Shown: positions 54,147 to 63,352 of the stretch, one piece after another
Layout: each line of letters begins with the position of its first letter
Numbering within the stretch: position 1 is the stretch's first letter
Source of the DNA: Ancylomarina sp. DW003
Lineage (GTDB): Bacteria; Bacteroidota; Bacteroidia; Bacteroidales; Marinifilaceae
Direction of reading: 5' to 3'
NCBI RefSeq assembly: GCF_029029505.1
Contig: NZ_JAKJSD010000011.1
Coordinates: 62,001-126,000 of the forward strand
DNA length: 64,000 nt
Translations under genes and position numbers: made by a program
The notes under the pieces: model-generated
The model's database searches: none
The model's input: the letters and a program-made list of their open reading frames with translations, nothing else
Told to the model about the DNA's origin: nothing

Positions 54147-54983
54147 ATGAACGAAATCGTTGAATTATTAAGTTATACTTTTTTCCAAAATGCAATGGGC
54201 GCAGCCATTCTGGCAAGTATATCATGTGGTATAATTGGAACTTATATTGTCGCACGCCGTATTGTATTTATTAGTGGTGGTATAACGCATGCATCCTTTG
54301 GGGGAATTGGCATCGCCTGGTTTTTAGGTTTGAACCCTGTACTTGGCGCTGCGGTATTTGGTGTATTCTCGGCTTTGGGTATCGAATGGGTATCGAAAAA
54401 AACTGATGTTCGGCAAGATTCAGTTATTGGTATTCTTTGGGCACTTGGTATGGCTCTGGGTATCATTTTCATTTATATGACACCTGGTTATGCCCCAAAC
54501 CTAATGTCCTATCTTTTTGGTAGTATCCTTACGGTTTCGAGCCTCGATTTATACCTACTCTCAGCCTTATGCGTCCTTACTATATTGGTGTTTGCATTTA
54601 TGATGCGTCCGATAGTTTATGTAGCCTTTGATGAAGGTTACGCTCAAACCCATAAAGCGCCCGTACAGTTTCTCAATTATCTGATGATTGCCTTGGTTGC
54701 TTTAGCTATTGTTTTAAACATTCGGGTCGTGGGTATTATTTTGGTTATTTCATTTTTAACCATCCCCCAAACCATATCCAATATGTTTACTCAAGATTTT
54801 GGTAAAATGATTTTGGGAGCCATCGGTTTTGGTATACTTGGCTCACTGTTAGGACTCTTTATGGCTTATAAATTGAATGTACCATCAGGTGCAACCATTA
54901 TCTTTTCGTTCGTCATTTTATTTATCCTTGCTAAAGTGATTCAACTAAGTCTTTTAAAGTTGAGTAAAAAGGTGAAAGAGTAA
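54147..54983 (+). CDS. znuB: Zinc/manganese ABC transporter permease (ZnuB-like)
   Basis: 278 aa, eight or nine membrane helices. The family start (NAMGAAILASISCGIIGTYIVARRIVFISGGITHASFGGIG) holds the coupling helix with conserved GGITHASFGGIG. The C-terminus LSKKVKE is encoded within the same gtgaaagag repeat as in the znuA tail, suggesting the repeat has moved the stop codon. Confidence 0.93.
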   Translation: MNEIVELLSYTFFQNAMGAAILASISCGIIGTYIVARRIVFISGGITHASFGGIGIAWFLGLNPVLGAAVFGVFSALGIEWVSKKTDVRQDSVIGILWALGMALGIIFIYMTPGYAPNLMSYLFGSILTVSSLDLYLLSALCVLTILVFAFMMRPIVYVAFDEGYAQTHKAPVQFLNYLMIALVALAIVLNIRVVGIILVISFLTIPQTISNMFTQDFGKMILGAIGFGILGSLLGLFMAYKLNVPSGATIIFSFVILFILAKVIQLSLLKLSKKVKE

Positions 54984-55600
54984 GTGAGTGAAGGTGTGAA
55001 TGAATGAAAAAGTTAAAGAGTAAAGAGGTGAAAGAGTTAATGAAATTACGAATTACGAATGAGCGATGTATTGAGCTTGTCGAAATATGAAAGTGTGAAT
55101 AGAAAAATATAAAATTCTATTATTTACTATTGTAAATACACCCTTTCGTCTATCGACACTTTCCCTAAAAGGGAAAGATTAGAGTACAAAACTTAGAATA
55201 TTAATTCAAAGCTTTGTTTTTCTTTCTCCACTTTTAGGGGAGATGTCCGAAGGACAGAGGGGTGTTCAACTTTTACTGTTTTATGAGTAAACTCTGTAAT
55301 CCGTGATAAATTCGCGACATCTGTGTTTAACGCAAAAGGGATAGAAGCATGTGTTTGAGCTCCTTTGTTCATTTTTTTTCGGACAAAGAGCGAGTGCGGA
55401 TAGCCCGACCCGAAGGGGTTTGCCCCAATTAGTATTGATAAGCGTGCAGATGTGTGCTCTGGAAAAAAAGTTTAATTTCTTTTATTTAGAATTAGAATTA
55501 ATAAATTAGCAGGAAATTTGTCAGATCGCCCTTTTAGAATGAAATAAGTAACAGATCTGAAATACATTAGATATTCATAAACTAAACAACACAAATAAAA
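54965..55600. repeat. 617-bp repeat-mosaic spacer between znuB and lpd
   Basis: No gene is seen. In order: gtgaaagagta-type iterations to 55045; a gcttgtcgaaatatg word (55076-55090); a gggaaag/ctttccc inverted pair (55157-55178); a segment with acttttaggggagatgtccg and acagaggggtg (55228-55265); a aatccgtgataaattcgcgacatctgtg segment (55300-55327); and a structured element at 55336-55430. Each looks like a dispersed repeat typical of Bacteroidota intergenic DNA. Confidence 0.55.
55336..55430 (+). ncRNA. Structured GGGATAGAAGC...GCGGATAGCCCG element
   Basis: AAAGGGATAGAAGC opens the element. An arm GCTCCTTTGTTC (55359-55370) pairs with GGACAAAGAGC (55381-55391) around a T-rich loop. GAGTGCGGATAGCCCGACCC follows, and it closes with the hairpin GGGGTTTGCCCC (55415-55426). 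I recall this block pattern as a widespread repeat in Flavobacteriia and other Bacteroidota. Whether it is an RNA gene, a terminator-like element or a mobile MITE-like repeat is unknown. Confidence 0.5.
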
Positions 55601-56995
55601 ATGACTTACGATTTAATAGTAGTAGGAAGTGGACCAGGTGGTTATGTTGCTGCCATTAGAGGGGCACAATTGGGTATGAACGTTGCCGTAGTTGAACGTG
55701 CTGAACTAGGTGGTATTTGTTTAAACTGGGGATGTATCCCAACCAAATCCTTATTAAAATCAGCTCAGGTTTACGATTATATGAAGCATTCTGCTGATTA
55801 TGGTATAGCTGTTGAAGGTGAAATTAAGCCTGATTTTGAAAAGATAGTTGAGCGTAGCCGTGGGGTTGCTAATAAGATGAGTGCCGGTATTCAGTACTTA
55901 CTTAAAAAGAATAAGGTTACTGTGATCAATGGTTTTGGTAAACTTACTGTTGACAAAAAGCTGGAGGTTTTAGCTGAAGATGGTAGCAAAACAAACTACG
56001 AGGCTAAGCACATTATTTTAGCTACAGGTGCTCGCTCTCGCGAATTGCCAAACTTACCACAGGATGGTAAAAAAATCATTGGTTACCGTAAGGCGCTAAC
56101 GCTTGACAAATTACCTAAATCGATGATTGTTGTTGGTTCCGGTGCTATTGGGTCTGAGTTTGCTTACTTCTACTCAAGTTTGGGAACTCAAGTCACTTTA
56201 GTTGAGTTTATGCCAACCATTCTTCCTATTGAGGACGAAGAGGTTTCTAAGCAAATGGGACGTTCTTTCAAGAAGAATAAAATTAAAGTCATGGTGAAAT
56301 CTTCAGTTGAGTCGGTTGAAGGCGAAGAGGGTGACTTGAAAGTAAACATCAAGAATAAAAAAGGTGAGATTGAAGTTCACGAATGTGAGATTGTTCTTTC
56401 TGCCGTAGGTATTTCACCAAATACCGAGAACATTGGACTTGAAGAAGCTGGTGTTGAAACTAAAAACGGACGTGTTGTTGTTGATGACTATTTCCGTACC
56501 AATGTTGAAGGCGTTTATGCTATTGGTGATATTCTGGAAGGTCCTGCTTTAGCTCACGTTGCTTCGGCTGAAGGGATCTGTTGTGTTGAGAAAATTATGG
56601 GAATGAATGTTGAGCCTATCGACTACACAACCATTCCTGGATGTACATATACCACACCTGAAGTTGCTTCGATGGGATTAACTGAGAAAGCGGCTAAGGA
56701 AGCCGGTCACGAAATTAAGGTGGGTAAATTCCCATTCTCTGCTTCGGGTAAGGCTAGTGCTGCCGGTGCAAACGAAGGTTTCGTTAAACTGATTTTCGAT
56801 GCTAAATATGGCGAGCTTTTAGGTGCGCATATGGTAGGTGCTAACGTAACCGAAATGATTGCTGAATTGGTTACGGCTCGTAAGCTTGAAACAACAGGTC
56901 ACGAGTTAATTAAAGCTATCCACCCTCACCCAACCATGAGTGAAGCGGTAATGGAAGCTGCTGCAGCTGCTTATGATGAAGTGATTCATATCTAA
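55601..56995 (+). CDS. lpd: Dihydrolipoyl dehydrogenase
   Basis: A flavoprotein (E3) that reoxidises dihydrolipoamide of 2-oxoacid dehydrogenases or the glycine cleavage system with NAD+. 464 aa. The FAD-binding GSGPGGYVAA is at the N-terminus, the redox-active disulfide in GICLNWGCIPTKSLL and the NAD-binding GSGAIGSEFAYF in the middle. The C-terminal IHPHPTMSEAVMEAA carries the catalytic His-Glu. Strong codon bias. No partner E1/E2 genes are adjacent, so it is a stand-alone copy. Confidence 0.97.
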   Translation: MTYDLIVVGSGPGGYVAAIRGAQLGMNVAVVERAELGGICLNWGCIPTKSLLKSAQVYDYMKHSADYGIAVEGEIKPDFEKIVERSRGVANKMSAGIQYLLKKNKVTVINGFGKLTVDKKLEVLAEDGSKTNYEAKHIILATGARSRELPNLPQDGKKIIGYRKALTLDKLPKSMIVVGSGAIGSEFAYFYSSLGTQVTLVEFMPTILPIEDEEVSKQMGRSFKKNKIKVMVKSSVESVEGEEGDLKVNIKNKKGEIEVHECEIVLSAVGISPNTENIGLEEAGVETKNGRVVVDDYFRTNVEGVYAIGDILEGPALAHVASAEGICCVEKIMGMNVEPIDYTTIPGCTYTTPEVASMGLTEKAAKEAGHEIKVGKFPFSASGKASAAGANEGFVKLIFDAKYGELLGAHMVGANVTEMIAELVTARKLETTGHELIKAIHPHPTMSEAVMEAAAAAYDEVIHI

Positions 56996-57020
56996 AAGAC
57001 GATATACACAATTATATATT

Positions 57021-57056
57021 AGAGAGGATATCCAACAGGATATTCTCTTTTTGTTT
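57021..57056 (+). terminator. Terminator after lpd
   Basis: AGAGAGGATATCC-aacag-GATATTCTCT (imperfect stem) with TTTTTGTTTTT. Confidence 0.8.
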
Positions 57057-57392
57057 TTAGTACATATTAGTAATAACTAAATTTCATACAATGTCTCTTT
57101 TTCATTTAACCAGATGACATATTGATCCGACAATTATCTACTAAAACATGAAATTCTAATAATTACTACTCATTGATTATTTAATATAAAAATAAATTAT
57201 TGTAAATTCGACCTGATCATAAAAATCAACTAGGAAGTTAACTACCAAAATCAAGAGGAGAGAAGAATTTATCTGGAAGTAAAAGAGGTGTAAGATTGAT
57301 TATAAAAATTAGAGTTACAAATCACTCAACATGGTGGGCGTTTATTCATAATTAAACAAACACCAAAATACTAATCATTAAAAATTACTATT
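57057..57392. promoter_or_regulatory. Upstream region of the T9SS-secreted protein gene
   Basis: 336 bp, AT-rich, no gene seen. A -7-like TAAATTCG lies at 57203-57210, which would give a leader of about 180 bases. No repeated elements noted. Confidence 0.35.
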
Positions 57393-59324
57393 ATGAAAAA
57401 AATCTACTTATTATTAACACTCTTACTCTTTAGTTTAATTGTTAATGCTGGCATCAATGGGCCAGGCATCAAAGATTCGCCTGGTATCTATCCCAACTTT
57501 GAAAAGCAATACTCTATTAGTCTTAGCGGTGATTGGAATTTTGAATGGTCAGTCGAAGGAGGTAAAATCATTAGAGGTAAATACGAATACGCAGTAATCA
57601 TACGTTGGCATGATTCAAACGTTGATGGACATAAAGTAAAATTGACCGCCAAAGCAAAGAACACTCCTAAAATTCTCAATTTCAGCGAATCAGTGAAGGT
57701 TTTTTCTTTGAAAGGTGAACAACCTGCAGAATTCACTGCCGGTGACAAAAACATCTCTTTCGGGGATAATACTGCTGTCACATACACAATTCCACGTCTT
57801 AATTATCCTGCAGATCCTGGTTTTGGAGGAGAATCTGCAGCTAGTTATGATTGGATAATACCTTCTGGCTGGAGACACAATAATAAAATTAGTAACGGAA
57901 CCGACCCTATAAACACAGACGATTCAAGTATTACTGTATATCCAGATGACTGTACAGGAGGTACAATCAAGGTTTTTGGTGTCCCCTTCTATTCTGACAT
58001 GTCGAAATCTGAAGAAAGGGTAAGAAAAATCACAAGAAGTACTCCCCCTATGAAAAGTTCTACGTTTACCACGACATGTGGCAATCCCAAAGAAATTACG
58101 TTGGAGGTTGCAAACATTTCAAATGCAACATATCAATGGACAAAACCTTCAGCATGGTTGTGGACAAGCTCTACTAACACAAATATTGTTAAGGTAATGC
58201 CCAATGGTTCAAGTGGAGGTGCAGTATCAGTTAATGTGAATGGCTGTACTAATTTTACACAAAGTCAACAAATCGCATTTTACGACTGGGACCCGAATGA
58301 ACCTGAACCAAAAATTACTGGTGCAAAAGTCGTATGCTCAGGCGGAAGTACTTACACATTGGTAAATGCCTATTCTAATGCAACAAGTGTTACATGGAGT
58401 GCAAGTCCTGCTTCCCTCTTTTCTAATGCATCAGGAAATAGTTCAAGTGCTTTCTTGAAAGCAAAATCATCGGCAACAAGTGGATCTGCTCAAATTACGT
58501 TTACACTACGCAATCAATGTGGAGCTAGCCATCCCGTGAAACATAATGTTTGGGTTGGTATTCCTAATAATATAAGAGGGAAAATGCCAAATCATGAAGA
58601 AGGAGAATATCCAATGTTATGCAAGATTGATCATTATATTTCTGATAATAGTCTAACTGTTAGATGTGATGGTGCTGACTTTGATGCAGAATACAAATGG
58701 AATATATGGAACAACGGTTTTGCTTATAATATCAGGCAAAATAGAATACAATTTCAACCATATACTGAAGGTGGTGTTGCTTTTGATGTAAAAGTGAAAA
58801 ATAGTTGTGGCTGGTCAGATTCAGAAGGATTTATTTTTCCTGTTATTGATTGTGATGGTCCTGGTGGTCTTGGAGAAGAAATGTTTATAATGCCTTCATC
58901 AGGTTCAGCCAACGAAAACGAAGAAATTGATTTTAATAACGTTGACGAGATATCTGATTATCAAAAGTCATCACAAGTACTGAATCCTGATAATTCTACT
59001 AATTCAGCTCGTAGAATCTTCATGATGTCGCATCCCAATCCAGCCAATCAATATACAGAATTGAACTTTTATAGCGAGAATGAATTATCAACTTACCAAA
59101 AAGATTCTCCTACAATGATAAGTATCTCCTTAAGTGAACAAACTCAGGAACTAGGTGAATATGAAATTCAAATTTGGAGTGAACGAAAAGGTCTTGTAAA
59201 AAAATTAAAAGCTAGAGATAAAAAGCTACAGATCAAAACCAATACTTTAGATGAAGGACTTTACTTTCTCCATGTTATTGTTAATGGACGAGTGTATAAA
59301 CAAAAGTTGAGAATAAAACGATAA
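57393..59324 (+). CDS. T9SS-secreted surface protein with PKD-like repeats
   Basis: 643 aa. Signal peptide to about residue 19. Three or four immunoglobulin/PKD-like modules of about 80-90 residues follow, each with a YxW or similar core (SYDWIIPSGWRH, TYQWTKPSAWLW, SVTWSASPASLF, EYKWNIWNNGF). After an acidic linker (about 500-540) comes a type IX secretion sorting domain, from SHPNPANQYTELNFYSE to the basic end KQKLRIKR. It should be exported by the T9SS and attached to the cell surface or released. No enzymatic domain is seen, so it is likely adhesive or structural. A terminator follows. Confidence 0.85.
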   Translation: MKKIYLLLTLLLFSLIVNAGINGPGIKDSPGIYPNFEKQYSISLSGDWNFEWSVEGGKIIRGKYEYAVIIRWHDSNVDGHKVKLTAKAKNTPKILNFSESVKVFSLKGEQPAEFTAGDKNISFGDNTAVTYTIPRLNYPADPGFGGESAASYDWIIPSGWRHNNKISNGTDPINTDDSSITVYPDDCTGGTIKVFGVPFYSDMSKSEERVRKITRSTPPMKSSTFTTTCGNPKEITLEVANISNATYQWTKPSAWLWTSSTNTNIVKVMPNGSSGGAVSVNVNGCTNFTQSQQIAFYDWDPNEPEPKITGAKVVCSGGSTYTLVNAYSNATSVTWSASPASLFSNASGNSSSAFLKAKSSATSGSAQITFTLRNQCGASHPVKHNVWVGIPNNIRGKMPNHEEGEYPMLCKIDHYISDNSLTVRCDGADFDAEYKWNIWNNGFAYNIRQNRIQFQPYTEGGVAFDVKVKNSCGWSDSEGFIFPVIDCDGPGGLGEEMFIMPSSGSANENEEIDFNNVDEISDYQKSSQVLNPDNSTNSARRIFMMSHPNPANQYTELNFYSENELSTYQKDSPTMISISLSEQTQELGEYEIQIWSERKGLVKKLKARDKKLQIKTNTLDEGLYFLHVIVNGRVYKQKLRIKR

Positions 59325-59346
59325 TAAAATTATTAGTTATTAGTGT

Positions 59347-59380
59347 AAGAGGGCATCTTTTCAATGGATGCCTTCTTTTT
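59347..59380 (+). terminator. Terminator after the T9SS protein gene
   Basis: AGAGGGCATC / GGATGCCTTCT imperfect stem with a T6 run. Confidence 0.8.
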
Positions 59381-59481
59381 TACTCTTCAGTTTCAAGAAA
59401 ATTTCCACAAAACAGAAACAACCTTTCTAACAATTGAACATCAATAGTTTAAACAGAATTATGAACCAATAAATTGAAACT

Positions 59482-60036
59482 ATGAAAACAATTGGATTTA
59501 AACACTTACTTATCCCCATATGCGTTAGCATATCACTAGGTGCAGGATGCGATAAAGATGATGATAAAATATTCTTAGAATTGAAAACTGGTAGTGATCA
59601 AACTCAAATTAAAAAATTAATAAGTGGTATTGAGTTTAAATATTGCTTATTAGATGAAGCAAAAAATTCTAAAGTAGTATTTAATCATGGAGAAAATATA
59701 TCTTTCTATTTTTCAATAACTAATAAGAATGATAGTAAAATTACTATTGATGGTAAACTAATCAATTCTGATTTTTTTATAGTCAAAAAAAACTCTTCAA
59801 ATGAATCTATTGGGAAACCCTGGACTTCTGTGTTTTGCGAGTATAGTCTCAGTCCTCAAGAATTCAACTTAGAACCAATGGAAACATTAGAATTAATCGC
59901 CCCTTGGAATGTGTCGATAGAATCAAGTAACAGTTACTTCCCATTTTGTTTTGAGCAAAATAATCCAATCATGCCAATTGATTTGTATTTCTCAGAATTC
60001 ACAATCGAGAGTTATAAAAGAAGATGTAGCATTTGA
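59482..60036 (+). CDS. Small lipoprotein, leader-family member 1
   Basis: 184 aa. The leader MKTIGFKHLLIPICVSISL ends in lipobox GAGC (Cys23). The mature part has about 160 residues, probably beta-sandwich (NGENISFYFSITNKNDSKITI-like segments), of no family I recognise. Its leader is nearly the same as those of the next two genes, while the mature parts do not align. First of six closely spaced genes. Confidence 0.6.
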   Translation: MKTIGFKHLLIPICVSISLGAGCDKDDDKIFLELKTGSDQTQIKKLISGIEFKYCLLDEAKNSKVVFNHGENISFYFSITNKNDSKITIDGKLINSDFFIVKKNSSNESIGKPWTSVFCEYSLSPQEFNLEPMETLELIAPWNVSIESSNSYFPFCFEQNNPIMPIDLYFSEFTIESYKRRCSI

Positions 60037-60052
60037 AATCAAGTAATATGCT

Positions 60053-60520
60053 ATGAAAATATTTCGATTTATACACCTACTCATCCTTATATACCTAAGC
60101 GTATCTCTAGGTGTGGGATGTGACAAAAGCAAAGGGGATAGTGAATTTGTTAAAAAAGACTTCTTAAAATTCTCGGATTTCGGGTGTAAAGACGTCCTAT
60201 GGAACCTGAAACCTGAATATTCAGGAAGTCATTATATAATATCTAATCAAAGTGAACTGGAAGAATATATTACAAGTGAGTGTATTCCACAAATAGACTT
60301 CACAAAATACATAGTTCTTATTGGCAATAAACATTTTACAACAGGAACTTCTCTTTATGATGAAAAAGTTGAGGAAAGTAATTCCGAAATTGTGTATACA
60401 GTGACCTTCCTTACCAATGAAGCTGCTGTTGTCATAGGAGTTAACTATCATGTTGTTATTGAAAGATCGTCAATCAATAAAAACATCAAGATAATAGAAA
60501 CTACAAAAAATAGTTTGTAG
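60053..60520 (+). CDS. Small lipoprotein, leader-family member 2
   Basis: 155 aa. The leader MKIFRFIHLLILIYLSVSL ends in lipobox GVGC (Cys23). The mature part contains DFTKYIVLIGNKHFTTGTSLYDEK and ends VNYHVVIERSSINKNIKIIE, the strand pattern of small Bacteroidota lipoproteins with a protease-inhibitor-like (PrcB-type) fold; this resemblance is weak. It starts 16 bp after the previous stop. Confidence 0.6.
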   Translation: MKIFRFIHLLILIYLSVSLGVGCDKSKGDSEFVKKDFLKFSDFGCKDVLWNLKPEYSGSHYIISNQSELEEYITSECIPQIDFTKYIVLIGNKHFTTGTSLYDEKVEESNSEIVYTVTFLTNEAAVVIGVNYHVVIERSSINKNIKIIETTKNSL

Positions 60521-60547
60521 AAAACAAACCCTAGATAAATAGAAGCA

Positions 60548-60964
60548 ATGAAAGCAATTCGATTTAAACACCTACTCATTCTTATATGCCTAAGTCTATC
60601 ATTAGGTGCAGGATGTGATAAAGTAAAACCTGATTGTGGGTGCGATTCAGAAACGCTAAATGTAATTTCAGAATCGGATAATTTGATCGGGCAGATCTGG
60701 TACAAAACAAAACAGGATTTGAATGATGATTATTACAATAATAAATATTGGATAAGTGTTATTGTAAAAAATTCAGATAAAGCTGATCATTTTATTATTT
60801 GCAATGAGGAATTTATAAATGATGAAATTATCAAACTAGCAAAAACATCAGAAGATACGAAAGTAAAATTTACTGGGCACTTGAAAGAAACCTGTAAAAA
60901 AGAGTTTGATGTTTCAGAACGAACTTATAGTCGAATTGTATTAACTAAAATTGAATTACAATGA
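60548..60964 (+). CDS. Small lipoprotein, leader-family member 3
   Basis: 138 aa. The leader MKAIRFKHLLILICLSLSL ends in lipobox GAGC (Cys23). A short CGCDS motif follows the anchor. The mature domain has an all-beta look (DKADHFIICNEEF, DTKVKFTGHLKETC, YSRIVLTKIELQ), possibly OB-fold-like. It overlaps the start of the next gene by 4 bp (ATGA), indicating translational coupling. Confidence 0.6.
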   Translation: MKAIRFKHLLILICLSLSLGAGCDKVKPDCGCDSETLNVISESDNLIGQIWYKTKQDLNDDYYNNKYWISVIVKNSDKADHFIICNEEFINDEIIKLAKTSEDTKVKFTGHLKETCKKEFDVSERTYSRIVLTKIELQ

Positions 60965-61416
60965 AAGCAAACCAATTTTTATTACTCGCTTTATTATTAG
61001 TATTTCTAATGCTTACAGCTCACAGTTGCGAAAAGGATAATGAAAACTATATGCACAAAGAGGGATATATTGTAGGATTCGACCCCTGTACAATAAACCA
61101 CAAATATAGAATAGGATATGTTATAATATCAACAGATTTACAAGATACATTGCTAACCTATAATTTATCGGACCCTAATTATAAAATGCCTGCATCGGTA
61201 CTTAATTCTCAAGATACACTCTATAAAATTCCTAAGTCGTCTTTTGATAACTACAAAAACTCACCTTACTTCCCCAATACTTTACGTTACAAATACCCTG
61301 TTAGATTCTCTTATTCTATAGCCAAAGAAGACGAAATGGTTTACAACATGTGCACAGCAGATATTATTTCTATAGATTTTATTCAAATGATTATAAAATC
61401 CTTAACAAAGCAATAA
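60961..61416 (+). CDS. Small hypothetical lipoprotein
   Basis: 151 aa with lipobox AHSC (Cys23), but a leader (MKANQFLLLALLLVFLMLT) unlike those of the three preceding genes. The mature domain contains GYIVGFDPCTINHKYRIGYVI and the end MVYNMCTADIISIDF. Similar small lipoproteins with a GF(D/x)PC start occur in Bacteroidota, function unknown. Translationally coupled to the gene before it. Confidence 0.6.
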   Translation: MKANQFLLLALLLVFLMLTAHSCEKDNENYMHKEGYIVGFDPCTINHKYRIGYVIISTDLQDTLLTYNLSDPNYKMPASVLNSQDTLYKIPKSSFDNYKNSPYFPNTLRYKYPVRFSYSIAKEDEMVYNMCTADIISIDFIQMIIKSLTKQ

Positions 61417-61437
61417 TCGATCTATATTTATACCAAT

Positions 61438-62091
61438 ATGAGAAATATAAAAACGAAAAAAGGCCCTTTAATCAGAAACATATTGAACACCTTTATCTTT
61501 CTAGCTTTAATTCTTGCTACCAATATAGAATCTAAAGCTCAGGTAGCTATCCTTGCTAGTGGCAATTATTGTAATATAAGAAGTGATATCTCTCTAGAAA
61601 ACAAAGAATCACTTCTTGGATATAACTTAGGCTTATCAATTCAGTATTATCCTATTAAGAAGTTTAAAAACGTTTCAATTATCACCGAGGTAGTTTACAA
61701 CAGAAAAGGCTATCAACAACAATTTGAGAAGAACTATCAATTTAAGTTCAACTATTTATCCCTTCCTATTTTAGTGAATTATTCTCTTTCTAATAATATT
61801 GCTATGCACTCAGGTATTGAGCTAAGTACATTAATTACAACTAATATTGCGAAAGGAAAAGAAACCTATAAAAATTTTGACTTAGGCTTAGTATTCGGAT
61901 TAAGCTGCTTTAATAAGAAGAGAATAAGTTGTTTCTCCAGAATTACTTATGGGCTGACTCCTATGCTTGACTATTATGAGATTGATGATCTTGGAAATTT
62001 TAGTAGGGAAATACATGACTTAAAGAACATATGCTTATCAATCGGCTTTAAAATCAATATTTACAATGAAAAAATACGTTTATACAAATAG
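61438..62091 (+). CDS. PorT-like outer-membrane beta-barrel protein
   Basis: 217 aa with a signal peptide (cleavage near ESKAQ, residue about 35). The mature part is an eight-stranded barrel-like sequence (LGYNLGLSIQYYPIKK, ITEVVYNRKGYQQQF, YLSLPILVNYSLSNNIAMHSGIE), the PorT/outer-membrane-protein beta-barrel pattern. It ends with basic residues instead of an aromatic C-terminal residue. Its last 26 bases overlap the next gene, so the two are coupled. Confidence 0.75.
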   Translation: MRNIKTKKGPLIRNILNTFIFLALILATNIESKAQVAILASGNYCNIRSDISLENKESLLGYNLGLSIQYYPIKKFKNVSIITEVVYNRKGYQQQFEKNYQFKFNYLSLPILVNYSLSNNIAMHSGIELSTLITTNIAKGKETYKNFDLGLVFGLSCFNKKRISCFSRITYGLTPMLDYYEIDDLGNFSREIHDLKNICLSIGFKINIYNEKIRLYK

Positions 62092-62674
62092 CATCTTAAT
62101 AGTACTTGCATGTCTTATACTTAGCGCTTGCGAAGGAACGTTCATTCCCGATCCTATTGATCCCCGGCTTCCCAAATATACCGAGAACGGATATGGTACA
62201 GCAGGTGCATTTATTAATGATAGAATCTGGACATCGCATGTTAATTATGGCTTTTTAACAAGTTCTGATAAACCAATGATAAAAGTTTGGCACGAGCAAG
62301 ATAGTTTAAGGTTTACATTTTCAGGAAGCATTGAACAGACAAGTGCATCTGTAGAATTTCATTTAACAGGCTTGGGTATTACTAAATTTGAAGATTTAAT
62401 CGATTTAAACGAACAAAAAATAAGTTTGAACGGGAATAAAAACATTGGGTATTACATTGAAAATTATTCATCATCAAGCTACGACAAAAAAGGAATTGGA
62501 CAAATCTATTTTAGAAATGTGCAATACAATAATGACAAATCTGCAATAATTATCTCGGGAACATTTGGTTTTTCTTTACCTGATACGCATCAAATCCCAT
62601 TAAAAGTAAATTCTGGTAGATTCGATTATAAAATATTTAAGACAAATTTTGAACAGCATGATGAATATGAATAG
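62066..62674 (+). CDS. Small lipoprotein of the DUF6252-like type
   Basis: 202 aa with lipobox LSAC (Cys22). After a proline-rich linker the mature domain begins GTAGAFINDRIWTSHVNYG, the pattern of Bacteroidota lipoproteins that read as a 10-stranded sandwich (DUF6252-like). Function unknown. It overlaps the barrel gene and is the last gene of the + strand run. Confidence 0.62.
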   Translation: MKKYVYTNSILIVLACLILSACEGTFIPDPIDPRLPKYTENGYGTAGAFINDRIWTSHVNYGFLTSSDKPMIKVWHEQDSLRFTFSGSIEQTSASVEFHLTGLGITKFEDLIDLNEQKISLNGNKNIGYYIENYSSSSYDKKGIGQIYFRNVQYNNDKSAIIISGTFGFSLPDTHQIPLKVNSGRFDYKIFKTNFEQHDEYE

Positions 62675-62812
62675 AAGCTATCCTAAATCTGTATTCAAAC
62701 AGCTAACTGACCTTTAAATATTGATAGAACAAGCATTCTAACAATTGATTTAGATAAAAAAGAATTACAAATTTAAAACTTGAGCATATTCTACTAACCC
62801 ATTTTTCTAATA

Positions 62813-63352
62813 CTATTCTGAGATAATCTTATCCATCTTAATATCGTGCTCATCGGTAGGTACTGATTCTAAAAGTTGAAAATCGAAACAAACCCCCAAC
62901 TTGTAGGCTTTGAGACTGGAGAGTAGTTTGTCGTAGTAGGCCTTCCCTCTCCCCATACGATTATTCTCCACATCGAAAGCGACACCAGGGACAAGAATCA
63001 AATCAATTTCTTCGTAAGCCGTAAACAGTTCTCCAGAAGGTTCTGGGATACCAAAGTTTTCACCTGCAATTAAATCTTCTTCGCCTCTAAACACACGCAA
63101 ATCTAAATCATTGCCATTTACACAAGGTAAAATAACTCGTTTACTCCTTGCCCATTTTATTACAAAGTCAGAAGTTTGAACCTCATCGGTCATAGCCCAA
63201 TAGAGCATGACTGTTTTCGCAGCAGCAAACTCTGGCAATTGTTCTACCTTTTTTAAAATTCCAACCGAACGATTCGTTTTCTCTTCAAGAGATACCGTTT
63301 TCTTTAGATTACGAATCTCACGGCGAATTCGCTTTTTTTCTTCATCTATCAT
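62813..63352 (-). CDS. 5-formyltetrahydrofolate cyclo-ligase
   Basis: It converts 5-formyl-THF to 5,10-methenyl-THF with ATP. 179 aa from the ATG at 63352; a longer frame to 63415 is not conserved. It has the basic N-terminus EKKRIRREIRNLKK, VMLYWAMTDEV and the hallmark LVPGVAFDVENNRMGRGKAYYD with the phosphate-binding GRGKAYYD. The conserved late segment GVCFDFQLLESVPTDEHDIKMD completes the match. Often co-listed with 6S RNA (ssrS) in other phyla; no such RNA is seen here. Confidence 0.93.
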   Translation of the reverse strand: MIDEEKKRIRREIRNLKKTVSLEEKTNRSVGILKKVEQLPEFAAAKTVMLYWAMTDEVQTSDFVIKWARSKRVILPCVNGNDLDLRVFRGEEDLIAGENFGIPEPSGELFTAYEEIDLILVPGVAFDVENNRMGRGKAYYDKLLSSLKAYKLGVCFDFQLLESVPTDEHDIKMDKIISE

